Both the position numbers and the translations under genes were made by a program. 64,000 bases of DNA from Limnoperna fortunei (lineage: Eukaryota > Mollusca > Bivalvia > Mytilida > Modiolidae), in contig OX104117.1 in assembly GCA_944474755.1 (NCBI GenBank), positions 79,584,926 to 79,648,925 of the forward strand, written 5' to 3'. Positions 34,906-47,071 of the stretch are shown in pieces (position 1 is the stretch's first letter; every line of letters starts with the position of its first letter). The notes beneath the pieces were generated by a model. It ran no database searches. It was not told the DNA's origin and saw only the letters and a list, made by a program, of their open reading frames with translations.

Positions 34906-35062
34906 GGCTTGGGGCATATCATGGTCAGCTTGTGAAACAAATTTATTCATTTTTAATAGGGTAGTATTATTGTTCAAACACATTACTAAATCAATTTCAA
35001 GCTATGAAAATATTAATAATTCAACATTTATTTCACAATCTGACCATGGTATGCCCCAAGCT
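34906..35062. mobile_element. Short MITE with about 36-bp inverted ends
   Basis: The left end GGCTTGGGGCATATCATGGT is matched by the right end ACCATGGTATGCCCCAAGCT, and both continue with CAGCTTGTGAAA / TTTCACAATCTG. About 157 bp in total, no ORF. Confidence 0.78.
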
Positions 35063-35433
35063 CCTACAGTTGATGCTAGGCTCCATTTATAAAAGACCAG
35101 CTTTGTCACCTTACATTTGTTTCTACATTTTTTTCTTGCCAATACTTTATTCGTCTATTTTATATAATAATTATTTTTCTGTAATGATGTCACAGCCTGT
35201 GGATGACAACATACCTGTAATTGGTTATACATGAATGGACAGGCAATATTGAATTAAAATACACTACAATGTCACAAGACACTGACAGATATGATAAGTA
35301 TACATCACATTAATAAAGACCTGGATTATCTACACAAATCAACAATTCTCATGCCAAGTACAATCTGTCTAAACTCAATAACATGAAGGAAAAGGTTCCA
35401 TAAGGCACCACCATTTCAAAAAGTACAATTCTG

Positions 35434-35592
35434 AATATTATTCAATAATGGACTTGTGAACAGGTCAATATGTTTTGTATGGCCCTTGTAGAATAATATT
35501 GACCGACCAAGAAGTCAGAGGTCAATATCTTTCTACAAGGTACATATAAAACGTATTGACTGAATTTTAAAGTCCTTAATTGTTATTTTACA
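35434..35592. mobile_element. Palindromic element, copy B
   Basis: Same family as 25571-25730: CAATAATGGACTTGTGAACA at the left and AAAGTCCTTAATTGTTAT at the right, with GGTCAATATCTTTCTACAAG in common. Similarity continues downstream (AGATCTATATTTAGT at 35840). Confidence 0.7.
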
Positions 35593-37360
35593 TAAATTTA
35601 CAATTATGCTGTTACATTTCTTGTTGGAATGTTGACTCATCTACAGTTATAAATAATACATCTGTTTTAGGTTTTTTTTGGCTTGTTTCAATAAAAAAGA
35701 CAATGATAGCAGGAACTTTTATGTGTTAACATTTAATCAACATACAATAAAGAAATAATAACAAATAAACTATGAATCATGGTCTGCTGTACACCTGCCA
35801 TATTGTCTGCTAAACAGCATATCGATCAAACCGGAAATACAGATCTATATTTAGTAACATGCCTAAACATTCTATAAAAATAGCAACATACCTAATATAT
35901 TATTTAAAAATAGATACGATTTATATCTTAGGTGACGGAAGTGAAATTTAGCCAATCAAATTTCAAAGAAATTATTTATAAAAAAAAAAATATCCATAAA
36001 GTATTAATACATGTATGGATATTTTTAAATACAGTAGTACAATTTCATTTGACTAATCTTGATCAACATGACCCAATTAAGTAATTTTTGGTGGGGGGGG
36101 GAGGGTGTCATATGTGACCCATAAAAGTAATTTATGAAGAGAAAGTGTCATATGGAACCCTTACCAAATTGACTTCTGTGTGAACTAAACAAAACTATTG
36201 TCATATTATTTCAAATCTTTGTACACAGAAACTTTCAAAACTGAATACCTGACTATTGCAAACACAAATTTTAGTGGTTCAGTTTAGACAGGTATCAATG
36301 AATATGGTTCAGTTTAGACAAGTATCAATGAACGGTACATCGAAAGTGTAAAAAACCCCCGAAAAGTGTAAAAACCCCGTGGAATAGTGTAAAAACCCCT
36401 ATATATATGGTGAAAACCCCTCAGAAATGATAGATATTACTATATATTATGATAATAATGCAATATTTGTGAAAAAAATAATTATGCTTTATCGCACAGA
36501 ATCGATTTTTGTAACAGCACGATACGTCCTATATGAGGTCAAATAGCTAGGGGAGAGCACTCCAATTCATTGCAATAAAAGTACTTAAGTACTGTAGGTA
36601 GGAATACTGTAGGTAGGAATAAAATATATTAAAAATTGATATTATAATACACAATTTGATACATAAAAAATGATTTTGAATAAGAATAAATGAATTAAAT
36701 TAATATATAATTAAAATTTATACCTTTAGAATATGAGTATTATTTGATTTAAAAAATAGTCGATACATATGAATTGGTAATATTGGACTTCATTTTAATA
36801 GGAGATGATTAATACAGTAAGTTTGTTTGTTTGTTTATTTATGTTTTATTTTATTTTGTTCAGAATGGACAACTTAACAAAGTTTCATCAATTTCAATAA
36901 GAAACTGCCTATTATCATGAAAAGACAAAACAGAAGACTGCAGAGACATATATCTTATTGTCCAACAAATTTCATACAATTCAATCTATGTAGATTAAAA
37001 GAGTTTTAATATTGTGTTTATGAATATATGTAAACAGAGACCAATAAAATTCAACTACCTGTAGTTTTGTTGGGATCTATATGTATACTGTGTTATGAAA
37101 TAAAAATGGTCTGTGGTGTTCTAAATAAGGAACAATAGACAAATCTGGAGATAATACATGCTAGAACAAAACACAAGACACAATTTATACATATATTCGT
37201 CTTGAAAAAAAAGTAACAAACATAACAAAACGTAAACAAAATTCATTCTGTCCATTACCGCTATGTCCACTGCCCCAGAACTCGTAGCTTACGTTATGGC
37301 ATACGTAGCCCGAGCTGTTGTAGTGTATCTAAACTGTTGGCACTAGACATATTTTAAGAT

Positions 37361-37546
37361 TTATGCCACAATTGTGGGCTTTACGTCTTCCCAAGACTGA
37401 CTTGTCCGAATTATCTTGCCTATTGCTTTCGCCGTCTTGGCATCCTTCGCTTGTATTATTTCAGCTGCAAGGACTGCCTGCTTGTGGTAGAGTGGTATCA
37501 TCCCAGATTGAAGATTCCAGTTAGCCGATTCCCAAACTGCCGACAA
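37361..37546 (-). pseudogene. ORF fragment with NADAR-like pattern
   Basis: 61 codons opening at a TTG and ending at TAA. The segment with PLYHKQAVLAAEIIQAKDAK and then AKAIGKIIRTSQSWEDVK resembles the central helix pattern of NADAR (YbiA-like, DUF1768) domains: a Tyr and KA, then A-x-x-I-x-x-A, AK-x-x-G and a Trp. It is too short for a whole domain (usually about 150 residues) and lies inside the transposon. The match is from memory and uncertain; it may be a captured or transposon-borne remnant. Confidence 0.4.
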
Positions 37547-37730
37547 TCAAAAGTAATATGTTATTAATGGTTTTAGAAAAAAAATGTTTTATTGTATTTA
37601 TGTTGTTTTTGACATTTTTTACGTGTTTAACACTACATATCAACTTAATGCCAATGAAACGAGATTATTTGTGTTGTTGTCTCTTTGACATGCACGTGGC
37701 GCTTACTCCAGACACAGTGACTCGAGGGAT

Positions 37731-37805
<75 letters not shown>

Positions 37806-37806
37806 T
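37731..37806. repeat. (ATTT)n microsatellite, about 19 units
   Basis: An uninterrupted tetranucleotide run inside the transposon; no interruptions suggests it is young or unstable. Confidence 0.98.
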
Positions 37807-37923
37807 GCATATTCATACTAAATGACAGATTTAAGACAGATTTATATAAGCTTTGTATCTTGTTTCCGAATCCTTGTCTGTATTTTCTTTTAAATATAAC
37901 GATATATGAATAGAAATGACTAT

Positions 37924-38168
37924 TTTTTGTGGGTTTGATGGTGTTTTAGTGCCACTTTCAGCAATTTTTCAGCTCTATCATGGCGTCCAGTTTTTATTGG
38001 GGGAGGAAGCAGGAGTACACGGAGAAAACCCAGACTGCGGTAGGAAAACTGGCAATCCTTGTCAATTAAGATTGGAGTCGAGTACAACCTGCCTGCAGTG
38101 AGAATCGAACCCGCAAAGTCAGTGTTAACAGACCACGTGATCAATAGTAGACGAACTACCTTAACCAC
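37924..38168 (-). mobile_element. tRNA-headed SINE inside the transposon
   Basis: Minus-strand copy with box B (GCGGGTTCGATTCTC near 38110), a well-kept middle and a tail at 37924. The head is cut short at about 38168, before box A is complete. Nested in the 4-kb transposon, so it inserted later. Confidence 0.85.
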
Positions 38169-38316
38169 TGTTTAAACCAAATGTATACAATAGGCTGATA
38201 GTGAAAAATTACGAATTGAGCGGAACTGACAGCAGAAAACAGGTATATGACAAAAAGTATAATGTCAAAATGGAAGCGTAAAAAAGAAATGGGACATATA
38301 TTTAGATGAGGAAATA

Positions 38317-38619
38317 TTGCCGACTTTACAGGAAATAGACAGAATGATTGCAGACAAAGATTCCATAATGAAATCGATAATACGCGACGATGAAAAAGCG
38401 CCTTGTTTAAATCGTTACAAAGACGACCAGTTAACAGACATCAAGACTTTAAGTTGTTCAGGACACAGTATTTTAAAATTGACAAAACCTTCAACTTGTG
38501 TGACTTGCGCGTTACTGCATCAAGTTACAAGCAGATATAAATCGTTATCGACACCATACAAGAACCGCCAAAATTTCGTCCCTCTAACTCGATTTTCTGA
38601 ATCCGTCCCTGGATACTGA
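38317..38619 (+). pseudogene. Decayed ORF inside the transposon
   Basis: 100 codons. It includes a C-x-x-C motif (STCVTCALLHQ) followed by YKNRQNF, which loosely resembles Cys-containing segments of some transposon proteins. Other partly open segments follow to about 39260. No conserved catalytic motif can be named. Probably a remnant of the element's own coding region. Confidence 0.35.
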
Positions 38620-39329
38620 TACACAAAACTTAGTGTTTGGATCAGACAAGGAAAATGGCTATAGTCAACGCCATTACATCAGCTTTCTCGAAATCTAAGA
38701 ATGCAGAAACTGGTGGACGACATACTAGTAATTGACAAGGCCGACGGAGACTCAATACTGATCGACATCTCTGGTAGAGACGGATTTATCCATGCCGATG
38801 ACCCGATATGTTTCAACGTCAAGTGCGACACTATAGAACAAAGGACACGGACATTATCTTCGAAGGTATTTTATTAACAAATTAAAACCATTTTTGATTT
38901 AACATCGGAAAACAATTTAGTACAGGTTACAAGAGATATTGTGGACACCCAATATAAAAGGATTAACTAAGATTATTGATTTCAATTGGACAGTACCGAC
39001 TAGCGGACAGTTTCAGGTGTTGAAATCGCTGTGAATGATCAAGACCGTTGAAAAGAGAACTTTTTTTTAGAGATTCCGTTACCACTTGCCGCCAGACCAA
39101 AAGACCCTTACTTCGACAGACGGACGAATGACTGTCATTAAACCTTGGAAGGAATAAAGGTAAACTGAATAGGAAAATCAACGAACTGTTGACAAAGAAG
39201 ACAAAGAATTGCGATTTAGATTCCGAGTGATATTTCAATGTTTTGTTCAATGTATTCATTTCTCTATTTTTTCAAGGGCGAGACACTTAGTAAGTTTGCG
39301 GACAGCGATACATTAAAGAGAGATGTGTG

Positions 39330-39525
39330 CAGGTATTTTAGTAGTTTTAAATTTGAAAAATAAAATTTAACTAATTTCTACGCTGACTGACGACAGATGT
39401 CCCAAGCCTTGTGCAGGATGTCATAGTAGTTTTAAATTTGAAAAAAAAATTCAAATTTTACTTATTGTTACGCGGACTACGACAGATGTCCGAAGCCTTG
39501 GGCAGGATATCTTAGTAGTTTAACT
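39330..39525. repeat. Two-copy direct repeat inside the transposon
   Basis: Two copies of about 95 bp share AGTAGTTTTAAATTTGAAAA, CTACG(AC)AGATGTCC and AAGCCTTG(T/G)GCAGGAT. Confidence 0.75.
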
Positions 39526-40605
39526 TCAAAAACAAAAAACTATCCATTGGTCTAGTTCAAACTTTTTCGCAATATGATAGACAATACCAAGCTAATAATA
39601 ATAATAATTTGTACTTTTCTAGCAAAAAAAATTATTACTCCTATAGTTATAAAACAAAACGACTTAAATGAATAAATATATAAAATCCCCTTACCCTGCA
39701 GCTGATGTTCATAGCCTTGACTTGGCGTGTGGGCTCTTAATTATATATAATTATAATTACAAATGTGTTGATTGACTGAAATGTCAATTAATTAATTCAT
39801 TGTAATTGTAACTAATTTTGTCTAATATGAGCTAATAAAATGGATGACATATTTAAAATCTTTTAATAAAAACAGACATATAATTACATGCACATGTAAT
39901 ACAAAGAATGCAAAGCTATTAATGAAATACATATCTATTTAAAAAATTCATTATAAAATTATAGACATTATTTTAATTTCACACATTAAATCATTTGTCA
40001 GTATTAACATTTTCAATATAATTCCAACTTATAGTACTTGTAGTACTTTTATTGCAAGGAATTAGAGTGATCTCCCCTAGCTATTTGACCTCATATAGGA
40101 CGTATTGTGCGGTTACAAAAATCGATTCTGTGCGATAAAGCATAATTATTTTTTTCACAAATATTGCATTATTATCATAATATATAGTAATATCTATCAT
40201 TTCTGAGGGGTTTTCACCATATATATAGGGGTTTTTACACTATTCCACGGGGTTTTTACACTTTTCAGGGGGTTTTTACACTTTCGATGTACCCATCAAT
40301 GAATATGGTTCAGTTTAGACAGGTATCAATGAATATGGTTTAGACAGGTGACAATGATTATGTCATCAATATTATTTTTTCTGCTTAAACATTTCTTATA
40401 CATATTAATTAACCAATCATTTCTTATATAGTATAATGTAAGAAATCTGACCAATCAATGCTCTTAGAATGCTATAAACACAATTTCTTTTTCTGCTGTT
40501 TAATTTCCAAGTTTGTTTACAATAGCACTATATAATACCTTAAAAGTTTCTAACATGGTCATAACGAACTTGTTTAGAATGTATTATAAAAGGACACTCG
40601 TTCTT

Positions 40606-40662
40606 AATATAGCTGAAATATTGCTTGCTGGACTTAAAACAACAATCAATCAATCAATCAAA
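40606..40662 (+). mobile_element. 3' end of an (ATCA)n-tailed element
   Basis: AGCTGAAATATTGCTTGCTG and GACTTAAAACAA followed by (TCAA)n. Same tail type as 12208-12268 and 52189-52240. Its 5' extent is unclear. Confidence 0.6.
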
Positions 40663-41155
40663 AGGACAGGAAATGATATGATTTACTGGTTTCTGAAACC
40701 AAATACTTAGGAATTCAGTCTAAATATAGGAACTTTTCACCAAAAGTGTCTGCAGTTTATTAAATAAACAATTAACAAAAGTCATTTTTCTCAATAATAC
40801 CCTGTACAATCTGAAATATGAAACTCCAACATAAACACAACTATTAAATATCATGAGTCATTCTTCTCAAAACATTAAAAACAAACCAAAAAACCAGGAT
40901 ATATATGTAATAAAATCTCTAAAATGTATATAATAGTACTTTATATAATTCTCATGTCTATCGTGCAGGAAACTCAAATAAGGTTACGGTGTAATGTTGT
41001 CAAACAAAAACAAGTGCACAGAAAAACAAGATTGTATGTTTGAAAATAAGGAAGTTATAGTTCATAAGAAACATGCGAGAACTTGTAGATATCTTCATGC
41101 TGTTCGAGAAGTCCTCATGCTTGATTAATTTTCGGATATATTTTGTCTTACTCAC

Positions 41156-43028
41156 CCATCAATGCTGTGACATCTATACTTGTTCCCATGTGCGAAATCC
41201 ATGTCGGTGGTAGTTTACTTGTTTCTAAGGACTTTTGTCTAGATGTCAAGGGTGAAGTTTTTGGTGTTGATCTCCCAAGGGGACCTTCGGGGTCATCTTC
41301 TATATGAACCAGTTCATAACCATCTAAATCCATTTCCTCAGCTTCACTGTGTCCAGATGAACGCTTCGACAGTTTTCTTTTGACGCTATCTTTACTACTT
41401 CTTACAATGTACTTCACCTTGCTTAATTTGGATCTGTGCAGTTTTTTGGTTGCTTTAGGTATTTCAGGTTCATGAATAATTTCTCCAGTGGATGATCTCC
41501 CTTTGTAACTTGATGAACGTCTTAAGTTCAAATAATCTTCTGCTGCAGCTAAATCTTCCTCATCTTCTATGTTGTCATGTCCAAGTAAAGATGGACTTGA
41601 CTTCCTCCTCGAGATTGGCACTTGCAGCAAATTATCAGCCGTCTCTTGTCGATCTGCAGAACTTTTCAAAACTATAACTTCCTTATTTTCAATACAGGAT
41701 GTTGGGTCAGACAGGTTCATCTCTTCTTCATGTTCTTCCAACCATTCAGGGGGTCCCATCCAAATTTCTGAGGCCAGTTCCTCATAATTAATTTTACCTA
41801 CACCAGAAGTCCCTGTGTCACCCCCCTGATTAGCAGTAAAAAAAGAGACCTCACCTGTAGAAGTAGATTTACGTTGACCTTCACCAGCATCTGCCTCCAT
41901 GCCACTCCCAACACCACTATCTACCGACCTATTCTCCATACTGGATGTTGGAACAGATAGTTCTTTTGTACTTCCCGAACTGAGACGAACATTTTTTCCT
42001 AATGATTTAAAACTAAATCCACCAATATCATCTGGAAATTTCTGACGTGAAAGCACTTTTTTAATCCATGTCCAATTAGAAATTTTTGATTTACGCTTAG
42101 TTGTTGGGGATTTTGACATTTTCCCTTCCATTTTTACACCATTATGATACATTCCATCTTGGACTTCATCTTCCCCAGACTGTTCCATTATATCAGAGGG
42201 TATTTCAAGAGATCCAGTTGAAAAACTACGCTTATGCAACTGTGAATGTTTTGGACGTTTAGGACTAACATCAGAAGACGATTCACACGTTTCTAACATA
42301 TCCATATCAATATCTTCTGCACTTGGTAGTCGTTGCCGACCAGTCTTAGGTCTTTCTTTTTCAAGTTGCTTTGAAGGTGATTTCACAGGAAGAGTATAAT
42401 AACTTGATGGAATAGTAATTTCTGTTTCTACAGCACTTTTAGCTTGCAAGAGAGTTTTAGTACTTTCCAAATAATCACATTTTTTCTTTAATTTTGCATT
42501 TTCATCTTTTAGTTGTGACAGCTGCTCCATAAGTTTTACTAAATTATCTAAATGTTCCAACCCAACACTTTGTCGTGTTTGACTTGGGCTAGCTGAACGA
42601 TCTTTTTTAGCTTTCGGAACAAGAGTTTTAGCTTGTTCTTGAAATGTTTTTCCTTGCTCTTCAAAAAATTCCAGTACATCATCTTGTTTTTGTTGTGTCC
42701 TTGACCTACTTTCCATAGAAATTTGACCAACTGACTTCTCCATTCTTTCTTTAATTGGTCTTTCACCTTCAGTGACCTTTGGCACAATGAAGGTATCTTT
42801 CTCACTGTATGTCTTTGAATATTCTTTACCCACAATTCTCTCAGCATCCTTCTTCCTTTGATCAGTCACTACTGTAGCAGACGACAGTGACTGATCAAGA
42901 GGTGAAAAGGTCATCTTGATCTCCCTTCTTTCCAGTTGAACCGCAGGAATGACCTTCCTCTCTGTCTGCTCAACACTAACGTACAAACGTTCACGATTTC
43001 CTTCATCTTGTGGCTTCTTAGCTGCCAT
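41156..43028 (-). CDS. Exon 1 coding part: N-terminus of the large protein
   Basis: 624 codons plus one base. The ATG at 43028 is directly preceded by an in-frame TAG (43031-43029), which fixes the start. The exon opens 31 bases upstream at a TTTTTCAG acceptor, so the 5' UTR is spliced. It ends at a strong GTGAGT donor. The protein starts MAAKKPQDEGNRERLYVSVE. Residues 157-197 form a coiled coil (LDNLVKLMEQLSQLKDENAK and on). Residues 317-330 read SNWTWIKKVLSRQK, a basic aromatic motif that looks conserved in style but is not known to me. The rest is Ser/Pro/Lys-rich, with acidic patches near 425-440 and 490-500. No signal peptide. Codon use is ordinary for an AT-rich host. Confidence 0.93.
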
Positions 43029-43370
43029 CTATAGACAGCCTCATTGGTCTACATTTGACCTGAAAAAGATCAAAGAAATGTACAGTAAAACCCATTTTTG
43101 TGCATTGTATTAAATGGATTGAAATGATAATTTCCGAAACTTTTCAACCTAGTTTTATTGTAAAAGGAACCAGAAGAAAATGGCCGACCATTTGGATATA
43201 CAGATTCTACCACAAAACCTTATAATTACGATATTTATTTTGAAAAAAATTTAAAACCGAGAGTAAATAAATTTTATTCAATAGGATAAAGAGCTACAAT
43301 TTGGTTTTCAAATGATGATGGATCAGAAATGAAGACAGCAATTGAAAATGGATTTGGAGGGATGACTTAA

Positions 43371-43990
43371 GGGGATGCAGGACACTTTCATGGAAAATAA
43401 TTTGTCAATGAATTTTCTTTAAATTCGCCAAATATTTAGTTTTTTATACAAGTTATCATAATTCAAAATAAAAAATAGGGGTTTCATAGCTTAATTTCGA
43501 GGGGTTCAGCACCGAAACTTTGAACTTTCATATAGATTATACATAGAAGAGAATAAAAAAGCACTAAAATAAAAAATTACAAAAATTCTGTCCAATGAAA
43601 TTTTTCTGAATTTTTGATATAATGTCAAGCAATTTATATACAGTTTAGTGATGGAAAGAAAAATAGGGGTCTCTGAGTTAAGTTTTTGTCAATTGGGTAA
43701 AAACTAGTAAAAAAGTGCTAAAAACGGTATTTTTGGTCAAAATTACCTCCCTTGTTAAAAATTTCATTTTCATTATTTTTGCCAATACCAAACTCATTTA
43801 AGCGAAAACGTTTTATTTCAACCATAAATAAATTGAAGTAATAATATAGGTACAAGACTTTCATTATTATTTTAAATTTTATTGAAATTAAGAAATTAAT
43901 AATGAAAGAAATTATTATTAAATTTACCATAAATGTTCTATCTATTTTGAAATTTTCACAAAAAAATGGCGGATGGTGTCCTGCATCCCC
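43371..43990. mobile_element. 620-bp MITE with TTAA target sites
   Basis: Ends GGGGATGCAGGACAC and GTGTCCTGCATCCCC are perfect 15-bp inverted repeats. TTAA flanks both sides (43367-43370 and 43991-43994), as for piggyBac or Kolobok elements. The interior is AT-rich without an ORF. The ends differ from the TTAA element at 9053-10519, so it is another family. Confidence 0.85.
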
Positions 43991-43994
43991 TTAA

Positions 43995-45530
43995 TCATTA
44001 GGTGGTGAGGTTTATCAAACTGGTCAAAACCAGTTCAAATAAAAAAGCAACCTAATAACATCAGGACCACAGAGACTTTAGTGCATATTTTTTATAATAA
44101 AAAAGCACGACTTAAATTTGCACTGGAAGTGTAACAAGCTATACTGTTTCCACAGGATAAAATGTAATCTACTGGGCTACTCTAGTCACTTCATTTTGAC
44201 TTCAGTATTTTGGTAATTTTGAGATTTATTGACTTGTCTTTATACATGACAGAACGACAGCATAATTGTGTCATCAGTGATTCAGGACATAGTTACCATT
44301 GCCATGATCTTACTCCTTTTTTTTTGAGGAGTACATGTTTTCTTTATACATACATTACATATTTAGTTTTTCATTTCAATGTTGTTGTCGTATTTTAAAT
44401 CCTTGTCTCGTCATTAGGTTAACTTGTTCTTTAATTATTAAACTGTCTTATTTGCTACCTAGCTGTAAGTCTAAAAAATTATGTTCCTTTTTTATAAATC
44501 ATCATCATCAATCTTAAAAGCTTTCCTATAACTTCATTAAATAACAATGAAACATTAAATTTATATCATCAAGCATGATAAACCATAAAATATATGTTGT
44601 ATATAATAATGTTTATTGTTTACCTTATTGTGATATTTTTAGCATTTATTCCCAATACACAGTTCAAAATCTTTGTCAAATAAAAATATCACATTTGAAG
44701 CTAATTCTCCCTTTCTCCTTTTTTTCAATGAATAATAATACTAAAACAAGGTACAGTGAGAAATGTATAGAAAAAAAGTCCAATTAAATGTATATTATTC
44801 CAAAAATGTAAGTACAGGCAGACCTCCATGAAATAATTAGCCAACACAGATTTCCATGAAATCTAAAGACAAAATAGAAAGTTATACTGTTGAAGATATA
44901 ACAAAAACTTGACCCCAAAATTTTTCATTTGGAAATGTGACCCACACACACAGTAGAATCACTAATACACAAAATATTGGCTATAAATTAATTTTCCAAC
45001 ATGAACTAATGGCAGGTCATTGTGTTTCTTCGCCTGGAAGGCAACATTTACACCTTGCATGTAAGGTCACTCATTAACAGGTTTATGTGACATGTGGTCA
45101 TTTTTATTATGCAAGAAACCCTAATGGTCAAAACACAATAAATGTCCACTAGCAATCCCAGCAACCACTTCCACCCATTAAACAGCTCACACCTCTGACA
45201 CTATATCCCAGGCCATTCAGAAATTTCCAACATATATCTAGAATTTTTTATGTATACAATGTAAAAAGAAAGAAAATAGCACCTATTGATACAAAATTAG
45301 TACATATAAAACTCTGCCCAATCATTCTAGAATTAGAGTATTTCTGTACCATCAGATTGACCTATCAACCTGCAGGTTATCACCCTTCAATGAGCCAAAC
45401 TAGGTTTATTTATGGTTCAAGTATACTTAAAATAAACTAATGAAATACCAATCAATCAGTCATAATCCAGTCTCAGTGTAAACAGTTCAGCCAATCACCT
45501 TTCAATCACATTAAGAACTGGTATATTACT
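43995..45530. other. Stretch with no gene seen
   Basis: AT-rich sequence upstream of the first coding exon. Short ORFs of 60-70 codons have no recognisable product. An unplaced non-coding 5' exon or promoter could be here or further right. Confidence 0.6.
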
Positions 45531-46488
45531 AACATGGCCCACTCTAATGGTAATCTCTTGTTAGAGAATGTGTAATGGCCCACTCTATTGGTAATCTCTT
45601 GTTAGAGAATGTGTAATGGCCCACTCTATTGGTAATCTCTTGTTAGAGAATGTGTAATGGCCCACTCTATTGGTAATCTCTTGTGAGATAATGTGTAATG
45701 GCCCACTCTATTGGTAATCTCTTGTTAGAGAATGTGTAACAGTAATGGCCCACTCTATTGGTAATCTCTTGTTAGAGAATGTGTAATGGCCCACTCTATT
45801 GGTAATCTCTTGTTAGAGAATGTGTAATGGCCCACTCTATTGGTAATCTCTTGTTAGAGAATGTGTAATGGCCCACTCTATTGGTAATCTCTTGTGAGAG
45901 AATGTGTAATGGCCCACTCTATTGGTAATCTCTTGTGAGAGAATGTGTAATGGCCCACTCTATTGGTAATCTCTTGTGAGAGAATGTGTAATGGCCCACT
46001 CCATTGGTAATCTCTTGTTAGAGAATGTGTAATGGCCCACTCTATTGGTAATCTCTTGTAAGAGAATGTGTAATGGCCCACTCTATTGGTAATCTCTTGT
46101 TAGAGAATGTGTAATGGCCCACTCTATTGGTAATCTCTTGTGAGAGAATGTGTAATGGCCAACTCTATTGGTAATCTCTTGTTAGAGAATGTGTAATGGC
46201 CCACTCTATTGGTAATCTCTTGTTAGAGAATGTGTAATGGCCCACTCTATTGGTAATCTCTTGTTAGAGAATGTGTAATGGCCAACTCTATTGGTAATCT
46301 CTTGTGAGAGAATGTGTAATGGCCCACTCTATTGGTAATCTCTTGTTAGAGAATGTGTAATGGCCCACTCTATTGGTAATCTCTTGTTAGAGAATGTGTA
46401 ATGGCCCACTCTATTGGTAATCTCTTGTTAGAGAATGTGTAATGGCCAACTCTATTGGTAATCTCTTGTTAGAGAATGTGTAACAGTA
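45531..46488. repeat. 41-bp minisatellite, about 23 copies
   Basis: Unit TAATGGCCCACTCTATTGGT plus AATCTCTTGTTAGAGAATGTG, with GTGAGAG and GGCCAAC variants. Each unit holds a short inverted repeat (TCTCTTG near TAGAGAA). One unit near 45739 and the last carry an extra CAGTAA. Confidence 0.95.
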
Positions 46489-47071
46489 ATCCATTTAGCA
46501 AAAAGGACTGGGGGGGCTGAAACAGTTCAAAGACTTACTTATTGGGGTGTGACAGTAAGAGAATTAAGGGGGGGGGAGAGGACGAAGGTTTAGGGAATAC
46601 TGGAGCATTAATATTCTGGGGGTCAGAAAGGATAGAAAAAAAAATCAATAAATCCATCCCCTTAATCCATGTTTGGAATAAGAATATGGTTTGCCTTTAA
46701 ATATGTATTCATCTATCCAATACAACATAAACTTTTTTAAGATTTTCACTTAAAAACTAAGGATTTTTAGAAGAAATTTATGTTTTATTTAATTGTAATT
46801 TTAGTTCATTGTATGTTTCTTCCAAAAACCACTTTAAAAGATTTCTATTGTATTATGTTTTCCAGTGCACAGGTCATTTCACTTTCTATCTCACTCTTAT
46901 AAACAGTCTACATATCAAAGTATGTAAACAATTTTATAATTAAAATAAATAATCTGTAAACAGTTTATCTTCCACTTGAGTTAATTATATTGCTACTGAG
47001 GGTTTGTTGTACATAGTATGTAGGGGGCAGTTAATTTCCTTTGACACGAGTTACATGTCCTAAATAACATC
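46489..47071. other. Stretch with no gene seen
   Basis: Two G-rich runs (46511-46517, 46571-46578), otherwise AT-rich spacer between two arrays. Confidence 0.6.

Larger units (their letters stand above)
36333..40294. mobile_element. 4-kb DNA transposon with about 265-bp TIRs, Mutator-like
   Basis: The left end (36333-36600) and right end (40030-40294) are long inverted repeats starting GGTACATCGAAAGTGTAAAA. Inside both ends, GTGTAAAAACCCC-type motifs repeat three to four times, like transposase-binding sites. Further in both share ATTATGCTTTATCGCACAGA, the AGGTCAAATAGCTAGGGGAG block and TTGCAATAAAAGTACT. A 9-bp flanking repeat ATCAATGAA (36324-36332 and 40295-40303) fits Mutator-like elements, though the target itself is a short tandem repeat. 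The interior holds only fragments of ORFs. Confidence 0.82.
24007..41155 (-). other. Intron 1, 17 kb, filled with repeats
   Basis: The intron between the first two coding exons. It holds SINEs, palindromic elements, several minisatellites and the transposon at 36333-40294, each listed separately. Stretches at 24850-25570, 27000-27610, 28030-29800 and 32404-33490 show nothing recognisable beyond AT-rich sequence and one microexon candidate. Confidence 0.75.
1..43059 (-). other. Spliced gene, large coiled-coil/disordered protein (partial)
   Basis: Eleven minus-strand exons join in phase through GT-AG introns and give about 1,872 codons without a stop; the 3' end lies outside the window. The order is a 624-codon first coding exon, three exons carrying a repeated F-x-x-K-(M/L)-x-x-W-E motif, a run of short coiled-coil exons, and a 644-codon Ser/Thr-rich exon. 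No enzymatic domain, signal peptide or membrane segment is visible, so a cytoskeletal or scaffold role is only an inference from composition. I do not recognise the family. The first acceptor (AG at 43060-43061) shows that at least one non-coding 5' exon lies upstream, but it could not be placed. The first intron is about 17 kb and is filled with repeats. Confidence 0.85.

Noticed and set aside
37558..37821. ORF ending in LFIYLFIY repeats
   Set aside because: The hydrophobic repeat is translation of the (ATTT)n microsatellite.
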